Assembly (NCBI RefSeq): GCF_002094855.1
Contig: NZ_ARYN01000006.1
Coordinates: 124,001-188,000 of the forward strand
DNA from: Zunongwangia atlantica 22II14-10F7
GTDB taxonomy: Bacteria; Bacteroidota; Bacteroidia; Flavobacteriales; Flavobacteriaceae
Direction of reading: 5' to 3'
Length of the DNA stretch: 64,000 nt
Shown: positions 35,502 to 43,915 of the stretch, in pieces
Position numbering within the stretch: position 1 is the stretch's first letter
How the letters are laid out: every line of letters starts with the position of its first letter
The notes under the pieces: generated by a model
Database searches by the model: none
What the model was told of the DNA's origin: nothing
The model's input: only the letters and a program-made list of their open reading frames with translations
Position numbers and translations under genes: made by a program

Positions 35502-36635
35502 TCACAACGGAGCCACCAAACTTTCATGAATAAAAGATGCGCTTTTATTTTTAGGTCGAACATGGTACCAATCACCGGTTTTTCCTAAAAGCTGAAGCGT
35601 ATCCTTATTTTTAGCCTGTCCTAAAATCTGTGATCTTGAAGTTGTTGGTTTGTCCCGAAGATTTGCAATACTGCTTTTGGTGATCAAATTAGTCGATTTT
35701 TTATCGAATTTTGAGATTTCCGGCTTAAATTCTTCTGCTTTTTCTACAAAGTGAAGCGGATTTATAGCCCCGTGTTTATAGATCCCAAAATGTAAGTGAG
35801 GCGGAGTAGTTCTTGCATTCCCGGTATTCCCTACAAAACCTAAAGTGTCTCCTGTTTTTACACTTCCAGAAGTTTTAGCGATACTATCTAAATGCGCGTA
35901 ATATAAAGACTGACCTCTTTTGGTGTCGCGTAACCAAACTTGTTTGCCGCCAAGACCTTTTTCACCGGTAAAACCAATGCGGCCATTGGTTACAGCGAGT
36001 ACAGGTGTGCCTCGTTTGGCAAAAATATCGATACCTTCGTGGCTACGAGCACCGCCATCTCTGGCAGCTCCCCAATAACTTTGGATGTTGCTGTTTTTCC
36101 CTTCGGCTACCGGAAAAAAATAGGCCGGTTTTTTATCGAATTTCAACACAAAGTCAGTTTGTGTTTCTATCGCGGGCTGAATTACAATTTTGTAATCCCC
36201 AGATTCTTTAATTTCATATTGAAATAATTTCTGATCGATTTCAGCACTTTCAATCTTGTCGAAACTTTTAATACTATCGCCCGTTATTCGGTAAAAATCG
36301 ATAAAAACAAGATCGTTTAAAGAATCGGTAAAGATTTCAAAATTAAAGATCTCTCCGATATTCAAATTCATTTCGTAAGCATAAATTGGAAAAGATCTGG
36401 GTGAAAAATGCCCATTTTCGGCAAAAGGAAGCTCTATTTTTAAACTATCCCGAAGTCCTGTTTCGTGCTGTTGTTCCCAAAGCGAGTATAATTCATCTGA
36501 AACATTAAAATCTCGCTTATAAACTTCTTTGGCAGTTGGATTTGTAATAAAATCTGTTGCTTTATTTAAGCGAGAACAGGACGTAAAAATTAGGGCTAGA
36601 AATATATAAAATAAGTACTGCTTCAAGTTTTTCAA
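35502..36635 (-). CDS. M23 family peptidase lipoprotein with SH3-like domain
   Basis: The 377-residue protein has a lipobox signal (FLALIFTSCSR), an N-terminal region without known motifs, an M23 (LytM) zinc endopeptidase domain with SHEGIDIFAKRGTPVLAV and the closing PPHLHFGIY, and a C-terminal bacterial SH3 domain (IANLRDKPTTSRSQ to HVRPKNKSASFIHE). Both halves of the zinc site are intact (His and Asp in the first motif, HxH in the second), so it is probably an active cell-wall hydrolase held in the envelope. It is convergent with the aldo/keto reductase gene and follows radA on the same strand. Confidence 0.9.
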   Translation of the reverse strand: MKNLKQYLFYIFLALIFTSCSRLNKATDFITNPTAKEVYKRDFNVSDELYSLWEQQHETGLRDSLKIELPFAENGHFSPRSFPIYAYEMNLNIGEIFNFEIFTDSLNDLVFIDFYRITGDSIKSFDKIESAEIDQKLFQYEIKESGDYKIVIQPAIETQTDFVLKFDKKPAYFFPVAEGKNSNIQSYWGAARDGGARSHEGIDIFAKRGTPVLAVTNGRIGFTGEKGLGGKQVWLRDTKRGQSLYYAHLDSIAKTSGSVKTGDTLGFVGNTGNARTTPPHLHFGIYKHGAINPLHFVEKAEEFKPEISKFDKKSTNLITKSSIANLRDKPTTSRSQILGQAKNKDTLQLLGKTGDWYHVRPKNKSASFIHESLVAPL

Positions 36636-36671
36636 TTTTTTAGTTATATAGAAACAGTAACTATGCCATAC

Positions 36672-38036
36672 TTATGCGAAAAGCTGACTCACAACATCTT
36701 CGATCTTAGAAACCTTGATTACTTCAATAGTATAAGAAGTTTTTGGAAGTTTACTTTGTTTAGAAATCACGATCTTTGCGAAACCAAGTTTTTCGGCTTC
36801 TAAAATTCTTTGGTCAACTCTGGTTACCGGTCTAATTTCTCCGGCCAAACCAACTTCAGCAGCAAAACAAATATCTTTTTCGATCGCAATATCCTCGTTA
36901 GATGATAAAATTGCGGCAACAACGGCAAGATCGATGGCGGGATCGTCTACGCTAATTCCTCCGGTAATGTTTAAAAATACATCTTTTGCACCCAATTTAA
37001 AGCCTGCACGTTTCTCTAAAACCGCCAAAAGCATATTTAGTCGCTTTACATTATAACCGGTTGCAGATCGCTGCGGAGTCCCATAAACTGCGGTGCTCAC
37101 TAGCGCCTGAATTTCGATCATTAGTGGGCGCATGCCTTCTAAAGTACTGGCGATGGCGGTACCACTTAGATCTTCGTGGTTTTTGCTGATTAATATTTCT
37201 GAAGGATTGCTTACCTCACGCAAACCGCTGCCCTGCATTTCGTAAATCCCCAGTTCGTGAGTGCTTCCAAAACGGTTTTTGTGTGATCTAAGAATTCGGT
37301 ATACATGATTGCGATCACCTTCAAACTGAAGCACGGTATCTACCATATGCTCTAAAACCTTAGGCCCGGCTATACTTCCTTCTTTGGTAATGTGGCCTAT
37401 TAAAATTACAGGAACATTACTTTCTTTGGCGAACTTTATTAACTCTGAAGTAGTTTCACGAATTTGAGAAATGCTTCCGGGGGCGCTTTCAATATAATCG
37501 CTATGCAGCGTTTGAATAGAATCGATAATGACAACTTCCGGAGAAACCTCTTCAATTTGCCTAAAGATATTTTGCGTTTTAGTTTCTGTAAGGATATAGC
37601 AGTTTGTCGAATTTGGGTCGATACGCTCTGCCCGCATTTTTATCTGCTGCTGGCTTTCCTCTCCTGAAACGTATAAGACTTTATAGGGGAAACTTAAAGA
37701 AATTTGAAGTAAAAGTGTACTTTTTCCTATACCCGGTTCACCACCAAGAAGTGTTAAGGAGCCGGGCACGAGTCCGCCTCCTAAAACACGATCTAATTCG
37801 TTATTTCCGGTCTTCCAACGGTATTGTGGAGCGGTTTCAATTTCATTTAAGCGCAAAGGTTTAGCAGCACGTTTTGCTTCAGTCTTTGCTGAAGATTTCC
37901 AGTCTTTCTTATCTGGTTTTTCAACAATTTCTTCAACTATCGTATTCCAGTCTCCGCAAGAATTACAACGTCCCTGCCATTTAGAATACTGCGCGCCACA
38001 ATTTTGGCAATAATATGCTGTTTTTACCTTCGCCAT
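36672..38036 (-). CDS. radA: DNA repair protein RadA
   Basis: RadA is a RecA-like ATPase that drives branch migration during recombination. The 454-residue protein has the N-terminal C4 zinc finger (Cys10, 13, 24, 27), the Walker A motif GGEPGIGKST (98-107), the RadA-specific HKNRFGS motif and a Lon-type C-terminal domain without protease activity. A perfect -7 box lies exactly 5 bases before its ATG, inside the short gap after the upstream esterase-like gene, so it may be transcribed alone and without a leader. Confidence 0.97.
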   Translation of the reverse strand: MAKVKTAYYCQNCGAQYSKWQGRCNSCGDWNTIVEEIVEKPDKKDWKSSAKTEAKRAAKPLRLNEIETAPQYRWKTGNNELDRVLGGGLVPGSLTLLGGEPGIGKSTLLLQISLSFPYKVLYVSGEESQQQIKMRAERIDPNSTNCYILTETKTQNIFRQIEEVSPEVVIIDSIQTLHSDYIESAPGSISQIRETTSELIKFAKESNVPVILIGHITKEGSIAGPKVLEHMVDTVLQFEGDRNHVYRILRSHKNRFGSTHELGIYEMQGSGLREVSNPSEILISKNHEDLSGTAIASTLEGMRPLMIEIQALVSTAVYGTPQRSATGYNVKRLNMLLAVLEKRAGFKLGAKDVFLNITGGISVDDPAIDLAVVAAILSSNEDIAIEKDICFAAEVGLAGEIRPVTRVDQRILEAEKLGFAKIVISKQSKLPKTSYTIEVIKVSKIEDVVSQLFA

Positions 38037-38041
38037 AGCCG

Positions 38042-38049
38042 CAAAGATA
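38042..38049 (-). promoter_or_regulatory. -7 box of radA, predicting a leaderless mRNA
   Basis: The minus strand reads TATCTTTG, a perfect match, 5 bases before the radA ATG. It sits in the 14-base gap after the esterase-like gene. Confidence 0.55.
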
Positions 38050-38050
38050 A

Positions 38051-39199
38051 TTAAAGGCCGTGTTCTTTTTTAATTTCGTTAGCTCTTTCAAGCATAAAAT
38101 CGATATTTAAAAACGAAATTGCCTCTTGCCCATAAGCTTTTTTATAAGTTTTTATTGCTTTTTCGGGGCTACCAGTTTCCTCTGCCCATCTGGCTTCGAA
38201 ATAAGTTGCCAGCATCGTATTTGGGTAATGCTTTGCAGCTAAATCACTTAATCCTAAAAAGTCTTCCCAACGTCTTGTTTTTTCGATTGCCTGGTTGATG
38301 GCCAGAAAGTCGTTTAATCTTATTTGTTTTTGGAGGCCAAAAAGCTCGTCTATGGTGTTGTATTTATCTTCTAAATATTCTGAAAGGCTTATACTGGTTT
38401 GAAGCAATTTAGTTTGATATTCTTTTTGCGAGATTGGACGGTAAATTTCAAAAATATTATCGATTGCTGAAGGAATTGCTTTTCCTACCAGTGAGTAATG
38501 CGTGGCGTTTTCAAAATTATCAAACTTATAGTTTAATTGCGTGTTGTTCAAATCTTTTATCTGGGCATCGAAAGCATTTATAGATTCCTGCAATTGTGGG
38601 ATATCATCAGATGCCGTGGCAAGATAATACCATAGTTTTTTTTCTGTCCTTTCAAAAACTTCACCCAGGCGCACATTCATTTTTGGAGCATAATCTGGAC
38701 TTAGATTAATATAAGCGTCAAAAATTGGATTGTCTTTTAACAGATAAAAGTTCATAAAGTTGGCGGTAAGGTCGTGGCCAACAATTACGTGAAACGGAGC
38801 TACGCGATATTTGTTAGCGATGCTCTGCATTAATTCCATTCCTAAGAATTCAAAAAAATCTGCACCTTCTGCGCTAGGTAAATAACGGTTTTCATCATAG
38901 TATGAGTCGGCCTCACGGCTACGGTTCTGGTTCACCCCAACAACGATCATTTCTGGAGCGTCTTCCCAGTACGAGTAATAATCTACCATTCCTGCAACAG
39001 GTTCAAATAGGTAATCACCGTCTAATACGAGCATTACGGGGTAAAGCTTTTCTGTGTTTTTTTTGTAATTTCTTGGTAGCTGAATTTTTATTTCCCTGCT
39101 AGTTCCAAGTTTTTCAGATGAGATCGTCTCATAGGTGGTTTGGGCAGCAGTTATCCATGGACAGATAAATACCACCGCTAAAAGTAGTTTTTTAATCAT
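38051..39199 (-). CDS. Esterase-fold (alpha/beta hydrolase) protein with Asp at the nucleophile position
   Basis: The 382-residue protein has a signal peptide (LLAVVFICPWITAAQ) and an esterase-D/Fes-like alpha/beta hydrolase domain (YPVMLVLDGDYLF, EMIVVGVNQN, FDAYINLSPDY). The nucleophile elbow that should read GHSxG reads VGHDLTANF: Asp143 replaces Ser, encoded by GAC at 38771-38773. The C-terminal 110 residues are helical and TPR-like (KHYPNTMLATYFEARWAEETGSPEKAIKTYKKAY). It could be a pseudoenzyme or use Asp as nucleophile, as haloalkane dehalogenases do. It lies between radA and the flippase-like gene. Confidence 0.82.
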   Translation of the reverse strand: MIKKLLLAVVFICPWITAAQTTYETISSEKLGTSREIKIQLPRNYKKNTEKLYPVMLVLDGDYLFEPVAGMVDYYSYWEDAPEMIVVGVNQNRSREADSYYDENRYLPSAEGADFFEFLGMELMQSIANKYRVAPFHVIVGHDLTANFMNFYLLKDNPIFDAYINLSPDYAPKMNVRLGEVFERTEKKLWYYLATASDDIPQLQESINAFDAQIKDLNNTQLNYKFDNFENATHYSLVGKAIPSAIDNIFEIYRPISQKEYQTKLLQTSISLSEYLEDKYNTIDELFGLQKQIRLNDFLAINQAIEKTRRWEDFLGLSDLAAKHYPNTMLATYFEARWAEETGSPEKAIKTYKKAYGQEAISFLNIDFMLERANEIKKEHGL

Positions 39200-39232
39200 A
39201 GGTGTCTATTTAGCGACGATCAATATAGATAA

Positions 39233-40198
39233 TTATTTCCTTCTGTTAAGGATTGGAAGAAAAATAAATGAAAGTCCGCCAAGAACAAGGTTTAACAGCG
39301 TTTGTGAAGCCCATACTACCCAACCAAAAGCTTCACCACCCTGCTTAGAAATACTAAAAAGTGTTAAGACGCCACCAATTGCGATAGGATAAACACCAAT
39401 ACCACCGTTGGTTACAGATATAGCAAAAGAGCCTACCACGAATGCGGCTAAAATTGCGCCAAAACCTGCATCGTTAGTTTCTGGAATTGCAAAAGTGGCT
39501 ACATAAAACATCATTACATACATTGCCCAAATGAAGATTGTATGAAAGATAAATGCCCATTTCTGTCGCATTTTCAAAATGCTTCGCATTCCTTCAAGCA
39601 AGCCTTTTGCAAAGTCTTTGATCTTTTTAAGAAATGGAATTTTTGATTTTTTAATCAGGATTAAGGTAAGTGTTCCTAAAATAACTAAAACTACAAAAGC
39701 ACCAATGGTAAAAACTGGATTGATGTTGTTTTCAGCAAAATAGGTAAGTACATTTTCAGTTTGAAGTATAACTGCAAGTGAAATAATACTTAAAAGGATA
39801 ATAAGATCTGCAAGTCTTTCAGAAATTATTGTTCCAAAACCTTTTTCAACAGGAATATCTTCGTAGGTTTTTAGAGTAGCTGCTCTAAGAAATTCTCCAG
39901 ATCTTGGAATTCCAAGATTAGCCAGGTATCCGGCCATAACGGCCATAAAACTATTTCTAAATTTAGGTTTGTAGCCTAGAGGTTCTAGCATAAACTTCCA
40001 GCGATATGCTCTGGAAAGATGTGAAAGTGTGCCTAAAACCAAAGAAAAGCCAACCCAAAAAGGATCAGCTTTTTTAATATTCTTAATAAGTTCTGCTCTT
40101 TCAGCAGGTGTTGCACTGTTGTAACTATACCAGATTAAAAAAATCCCCAATAAAAGGGAGATTGTTGTTTTTAGTATCTTTTTAAGCGTCGTATTCAA
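39233..40198 (-). CDS. Flippase-like membrane protein (lysylphosphatidylglycerol synthase TM family, YbhN-like)
   Basis: The 321-residue protein has seven or eight hydrophobic helices and the family features LSRAYRWKFMLEPLGYKP, SGEFLRAATLKTYEDIPVEKGFGTIISERLADL and a Gly-rich helix TNGGIGVYPIAIGG. It lacks the soluble aminoacyl transfer domain of MprF. Relatives are thought to move or flip lipids or glycolipids. It starts 11 bases after panD and probably shares the panC-panD message. Confidence 0.85.
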   Translation of the reverse strand: MNTTLKKILKTTISLLLGIFLIWYSYNSATPAERAELIKNIKKADPFWVGFSLVLGTLSHLSRAYRWKFMLEPLGYKPKFRNSFMAVMAGYLANLGIPRSGEFLRAATLKTYEDIPVEKGFGTIISERLADLIILLSIISLAVILQTENVLTYFAENNINPVFTIGAFVVLVILGTLTLILIKKSKIPFLKKIKDFAKGLLEGMRSILKMRQKWAFIFHTIFIWAMYVMMFYVATFAIPETNDAGFGAILAAFVVGSFAISVTNGGIGVYPIAIGGVLTLFSISKQGGEAFGWVVWASQTLLNLVLGGLSFIFLPILNRRK

Positions 40199-40209
40199 AC
40201 AGGCAATTT

Positions 40210-40560
40210 TTAGTTAAGTAAATTATTCTCTTCGTTAGGGAAAACAATTGCCGGCTTAAAACTTTTAGCTTCTTCGAAATCCATAATGGCGTAACAAATT
40301 AAAATAAGTACATCGCCTTTAGCTACTTTTCTGGCAGCGGCGCCATTTAAAGTGATTTCTCCAGAATTTCTTGGTCCTGGGATGGCGTAAGTTTCTAAAC
40401 GCTCACCGTTGTTGTTGTTAACGATTTGTACTTTTTCGCCTTCAATAATATTAGCGGCGTCCATCAAATCTTCGTCGATGGTGATGCTGCCAATGTAATT
40501 TAAATCGGCACCAGTTACTTTTACACGATGAATTTTAGACTTTACTACGTGAACTTGCAT
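40210..40560 (-). CDS. panD: Aspartate 1-decarboxylase
   Basis: PanD makes beta-alanine for pantothenate and CoA. The 116-residue precursor cleaves itself between Gly24 and Ser25 (NYIGSITID) to form the pyruvoyl group, and Lys9 and Tyr-containing segments match the family. It is 5 bases downstream of panC, which uses its product. Confidence 0.96.
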   Translation of the reverse strand: MQVHVVKSKIHRVKVTGADLNYIGSITIDEDLMDAANIIEGEKVQIVNNNNGERLETYAIPGPRNSGEITLNGAAARKVAKGDVLILICYAIMDFEEAKSFKPAIVFPNEENNLLN

Positions 40561-40565
40561 GATTT

Positions 40566-41417
40566 TTAATTATTGAGAGCAAGGTTATCGATAAGCCTAA
40601 TGTCACCTGCGTAAGCAGCGATAAAGGCACGATAGTGTTCTCCCTCTCTTTTTTCAGTTAATTTTTTTAAAGTTTTAGCGTCGGATATTTCAAAATATTC
40701 CAGTTCCAAAAATGGATAATTTCTGAATTGTTGTTCTACCCAATCATTTATGTAATTTGCACTTTTTGTGCCAAAAAGCGTTTTAGTTTCCTTTAGCGTT
40801 TCAAAGATAAAGGCTGCTTTTTCGCGTTGCAAATCATTAAGTCGTTCATTACGGCTACTCCTTGCAAGACCAGATTCTTCTCTTAGGATAGGGCAGCCAA
40901 CGATTTCAACAGGTATGTTTTCGATTTCTGTAAGCTTTCTTATGATTTGTAATTGCTGATAATCTTTTTCTCCAAAGAAAGCTTTATTGGGTTCTACGGC
41001 TTCAAATAATAGTTTTACCACAGTTCCAACACCGTCAAAATGTCCGGTTCTATGTTTTCCTTCCATTACAATATCAAGTCCGTCGAAATCAAAATGTTCA
41101 GAAATGATTAAATCTCCATATAATTCGTTTGCGTTTGGAGTAAAAACAATAATTTCTTCAGAAATATTTTGAAGTAAATTAATGTCTTTTTCCAGGTTTC
41201 TGGGGTACTTCTCCAGGTCTTCTGGATTGTCGAATTGTGTGGGATTAACAAATATACTAACAACAACCTGGTCGCAGGATTTAAGTGCTTCTTTTACAAG
41301 GTATAAATGCCCTTCGTGTAAAGCGCCCATGGTTGGCACTAAACCAATGGTATTACCAGCAAGCTTATTATTGGATAAGCTTTGCTTTAAAAGTTCTTTT
41401 TCTTTAAAAACCTGCAT
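40566..41417 (-). CDS. panC: Pantothenate synthetase
   Basis: PanC joins pantoate and beta-alanine with ATP. The 283-residue protein has the nucleotide motif [10 protein letters not shown] (His34 and His37), the pantoate-binding [25 protein letters not shown] and ARSSRNERL in the KMSKS-like position. It leads the unit panC-panD-flippase-esterase-like and is divergent from the GT5-like gene, each with its own -7 box. Confidence 0.97.
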   Translation of the reverse strand: MQVFKEKELLKQSLSNNKLAGNTIGLVPTMGALHEGHLYLVKEALKSCDQVVVSIFVNPTQFDNPEDLEKYPRNLEKDINLLQNISEEIIVFTPNANELYGDLIISEHFDFDGLDIVMEGKHRTGHFDGVGTVVKLLFEAVEPNKAFFGEKDYQQLQIIRKLTEIENIPVEIVGCPILREESGLARSSRNERLNDLQREKAAFIFETLKETKTLFGTKSANYINDWVEQQFRNYPFLELEYFEISDAKTLKKLTEKREGEHYRAFIAAYAGDIRLIDNLALNN

Positions 41418-41440
41418 CGTAATTTAAAATTAACAGCGTG

Positions 41441-41448
41441 CAAACTTA
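41441..41448 (-). promoter_or_regulatory. -7 box of panC-panD
   Basis: The minus strand reads TAAGTTTG, a perfect match 23 bases before the panC ATG. Confidence 0.6.
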
Positions 41449-41479
41449 ATATATCTCTGGCAATCTGCATAAAATTTTG

Positions 41480-41487
41480 TAATTTTG
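41480..41487 (+). promoter_or_regulatory. -7 box of the GT5-like/DUF4270/glmS unit
   Basis: TAATTTTG is a perfect match 40 bases before the ATG at 41528. An in-frame ATG at 41489, two bases past the box, would lie upstream of any likely transcription start. Confidence 0.6.
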
Positions 41488-41527
41488 CGTGTTTTTTGTT
41501 CGCAACCGCACTTTAAAGAAAAATTAT

Positions 41528-42340
41528 ATGAAAGATAAGAGGATATTGTACGTCTCGTCTGAAGTTATACCTTACTTACCTGAAACCGAAATATCATCCA
41601 CATCTTTTGAAGCCGCAAAAATGGTGAATAACATTGGAGGGCAAATTCGAATTTTTATGCCAAGGTTTGGTAATATAAATGAACGACGCCACCAGCTACA
41701 TGAGGTTATTAGGCTTTCTGGGATGAATATGGTGATTAATGACTTAGATATGCCATTAATCATAAAAGTTGCTTCGATCCCAAAAGAAAGAATGCAGGTT
41801 TATTTTATCGATAATGAGGATTATTTTAAAAGAAAAGCAACCTTGTCTGACGAGGATGGTAATCTTTTTGATGATAACGACGAGCGAGCCATCTTTTTTG
41901 CAAAAGGTGTTATCGAAACTGTTAAGAAACTAAACTGGTCTCCAGATGTGATTCACGTGCATGGTTGGCTTGCGTATATGCTACCATTATACCTAAGACA
42001 TTACTACGGAAATGAGCCACTTTTCAAAGATGCAAAAATTGTGACTTCTATTTACAATGAAAACTTTGAAGGGACGTTAAATGAAGAGATGAGAGATAAA
42101 GTCTTGTTTGACGGTATGGAAAAAAGAGATCTTAAGCATCTTAAAGAACCAAGTTTTGTGAATTTAGCCAAAACGGCTGCAGATAATTCAGACGCTGTAA
42201 TTGTTGGTAGTGATAATTTACCAGAAGGCTTATTGGATTACTTAAAGAAAATTAATAAACCATTACTTCCGTATAAAACAAGAGAAGAATTCTCACAGGC
42301 ATATCAGGATTTTTATACTACAAAAGTATTAGCGGAATAG
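41528..42340 (+). CDS. Glycogen/starch synthase-like (GT5) N-terminal domain protein
   Basis: The 270-residue protein matches only the N-terminal Rossmann half of GT5 glycogen synthases (RILYVSSEVIPYL, RIFMPRFGNINERR, DVIHVHGWLAYMLPLYLRHYY, VGSDNLPEGL). The KTGGL loop that binds ADP-glucose is missing (here PETEISSTSFEAAK), and the C-terminal GT-B half is absent, so it cannot work as a normal synthase. It begins an operon with DUF4270 and glmS, 14 bases before the next gene. A role linked to amino-sugar supply or regulation is only an inference. The ATG at 41528 is favoured over 41489 by the -7 box. Confidence 0.8.
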   Translation: MKDKRILYVSSEVIPYLPETEISSTSFEAAKMVNNIGGQIRIFMPRFGNINERRHQLHEVIRLSGMNMVINDLDMPLIIKVASIPKERMQVYFIDNEDYFKRKATLSDEDGNLFDDNDERAIFFAKGVIETVKKLNWSPDVIHVHGWLAYMLPLYLRHYYGNEPLFKDAKIVTSIYNENFEGTLNEEMRDKVLFDGMEKRDLKHLKEPSFVNLAKTAADNSDAVIVGSDNLPEGLLDYLKKINKPLLPYKTREEFSQAYQDFYTTKVLAE

Positions 42341-42354
42341 TAATTCTTATTTAC

Positions 42355-43902
42355 ATGAATTTATACAGAGGGATTTTAAAAATAACAACAGTATTTGTTG
42401 TTATTTTTCTTTTAGCATCTTGTGATGATGATTTTAGCAATATTGGAGGTGAGATTATAGAGAATCCATCGGGGGTGCAATTACGAGAGTATGATATTAA
42501 TGCATATACCGTAGATATTAAATCTATACAAACCAATACTTCTAACCCAAAACTTTTAGGTGTCTATAATCATCCTGTTTTTGGTGAAAAACTGGCAAGT
42601 GTTTTATCTCAGGTGCGTTTAGGTGCTACCTCTCCAGAATTTCCAGAAGGAGCAGTTTTAGATAGTGTTGTGTTAAACCTTCCATATTTTAGTACAGAAG
42701 ATTTAGACGATGATGGCAATCCGGTATATCAATTAGACTCAGTCTATGGGGATGGAGGATTTAGACTAAGTATTCGAGAGTCAAGATACTTTTTAAATGA
42801 TCTGGATCCATCAGAAGATTTTGAAAGAGCGCAGCGATATTATTCAGATCAGCAACCACTTTTTGAGCAATTTCTTACACAAGATTCGATTTATGTAAAT
42901 AATTACTTTGTTCCTTCAGCAGATAGAATTCGTTTTATTCGTGAAAATGATGAAGACGAAGCAGATACAACATATAGTGCGCCTGCTCTTAGAGTTCAGT
43001 TAAGTAGAGATTATTTTCAGCAAAAGATCATGGATATGGAAGGAAGTGCAGAACTTTCTAGTGTAAGTAATTTCTATGATTATTTTAGAGGATTATTAAT
43101 TAAAGCTGAACCTGTAGCAAATGAAGGTAGTATGATGTTGTTTAATTTTGCAGGTGAAAATGCTGGTATAAATTTATACTATTCTTATCCTGAAGAAACT
43201 ACAAATGATGAAGGTGAAACCGTAGAAGAAACCTTTATCGATAGCCTTGGAATTAGCTTTGGAGCGAATATCGTAAATACTTTTGAAGGTGAATATTCGC
43301 AGCAAATTCAGGAAAACATTGCCAATACTTCAGAAAATCTTTATCTTGATGGCGGTGAAGGTACGATTGGAGTTTTAGAATTATTTGACGAACAGCAATT
43401 GGAAGATTTAAGAGCTGAAAATCTATTGATTAATGAAGCCAATTTAGAGCTGTATATAAATAGTGATTTAATGAATGGTGCTAATGCGCCTAATCGTCTT
43501 TACCTGTATGATCTTAGTAATAATTCGGTCTTGATAGATTATAGTTTAGATCCTAGTAATAATCAAAATGATCCTTTGAATTCTAGAACTATGTTTTCTT
43601 CTTTGCCTGAAACAGATGAAGAAACAGGAGAAACTAAATACACTTTAAGATTAACACAGCAGTTAATTGATCTTATAGAAAATGATTCTACCAGTCTTAG
43701 ACTTGGTGTTGCGGTGACTTCTAATATTCAGCAAACAGCTGGCGTTTCGGTAAGAGAGAGTACACCAGAGCTTGGAGAAGATGAATTGGCATCAGCTGCT
43801 TCTACAATTACTCCAGAAGGTGTGGTGGTTTATGGTTCTGAATCTTCAAACGAGAATAGAAGACTTAAGCTAAGGGTTTATTATACTGCTACAGGCCAGT
43901 AA
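42355..43902 (+). CDS. DUF4270 family lipoprotein
   Basis: The 515-residue protein has a lipobox signal (VVIFLLASCDDDFSNIGG) and a long, acidic, beta-rich body typical of DUF4270, with EFPEGAVLDSVVLNLPYF near the start and RRLKLRVYY at the end. No catalytic motif is apparent and the function is unknown. It lies between the GT5-like gene and glmS, 13 bases before glmS. Confidence 0.85.
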   Translation: MNLYRGILKITTVFVVIFLLASCDDDFSNIGGEIIENPSGVQLREYDINAYTVDIKSIQTNTSNPKLLGVYNHPVFGEKLASVLSQVRLGATSPEFPEGAVLDSVVLNLPYFSTEDLDDDGNPVYQLDSVYGDGGFRLSIRESRYFLNDLDPSEDFERAQRYYSDQQPLFEQFLTQDSIYVNNYFVPSADRIRFIRENDEDEADTTYSAPALRVQLSRDYFQQKIMDMEGSAELSSVSNFYDYFRGLLIKAEPVANEGSMMLFNFAGENAGINLYYSYPEETTNDEGETVEETFIDSLGISFGANIVNTFEGEYSQQIQENIANTSENLYLDGGEGTIGVLELFDEQQLEDLRAENLLINEANLELYINSDLMNGANAPNRLYLYDLSNNSVLIDYSLDPSNNQNDPLNSRTMFSSLPETDEETGETKYTLRLTQQLIDLIENDSTSLRLGVAVTSNIQQTAGVSVRESTPELGEDELASAASTITPEGVVVYGSESSNENRRLKLRVYYTATGQ

Positions 43903-43915
43903 CCCAAATCTTAAT

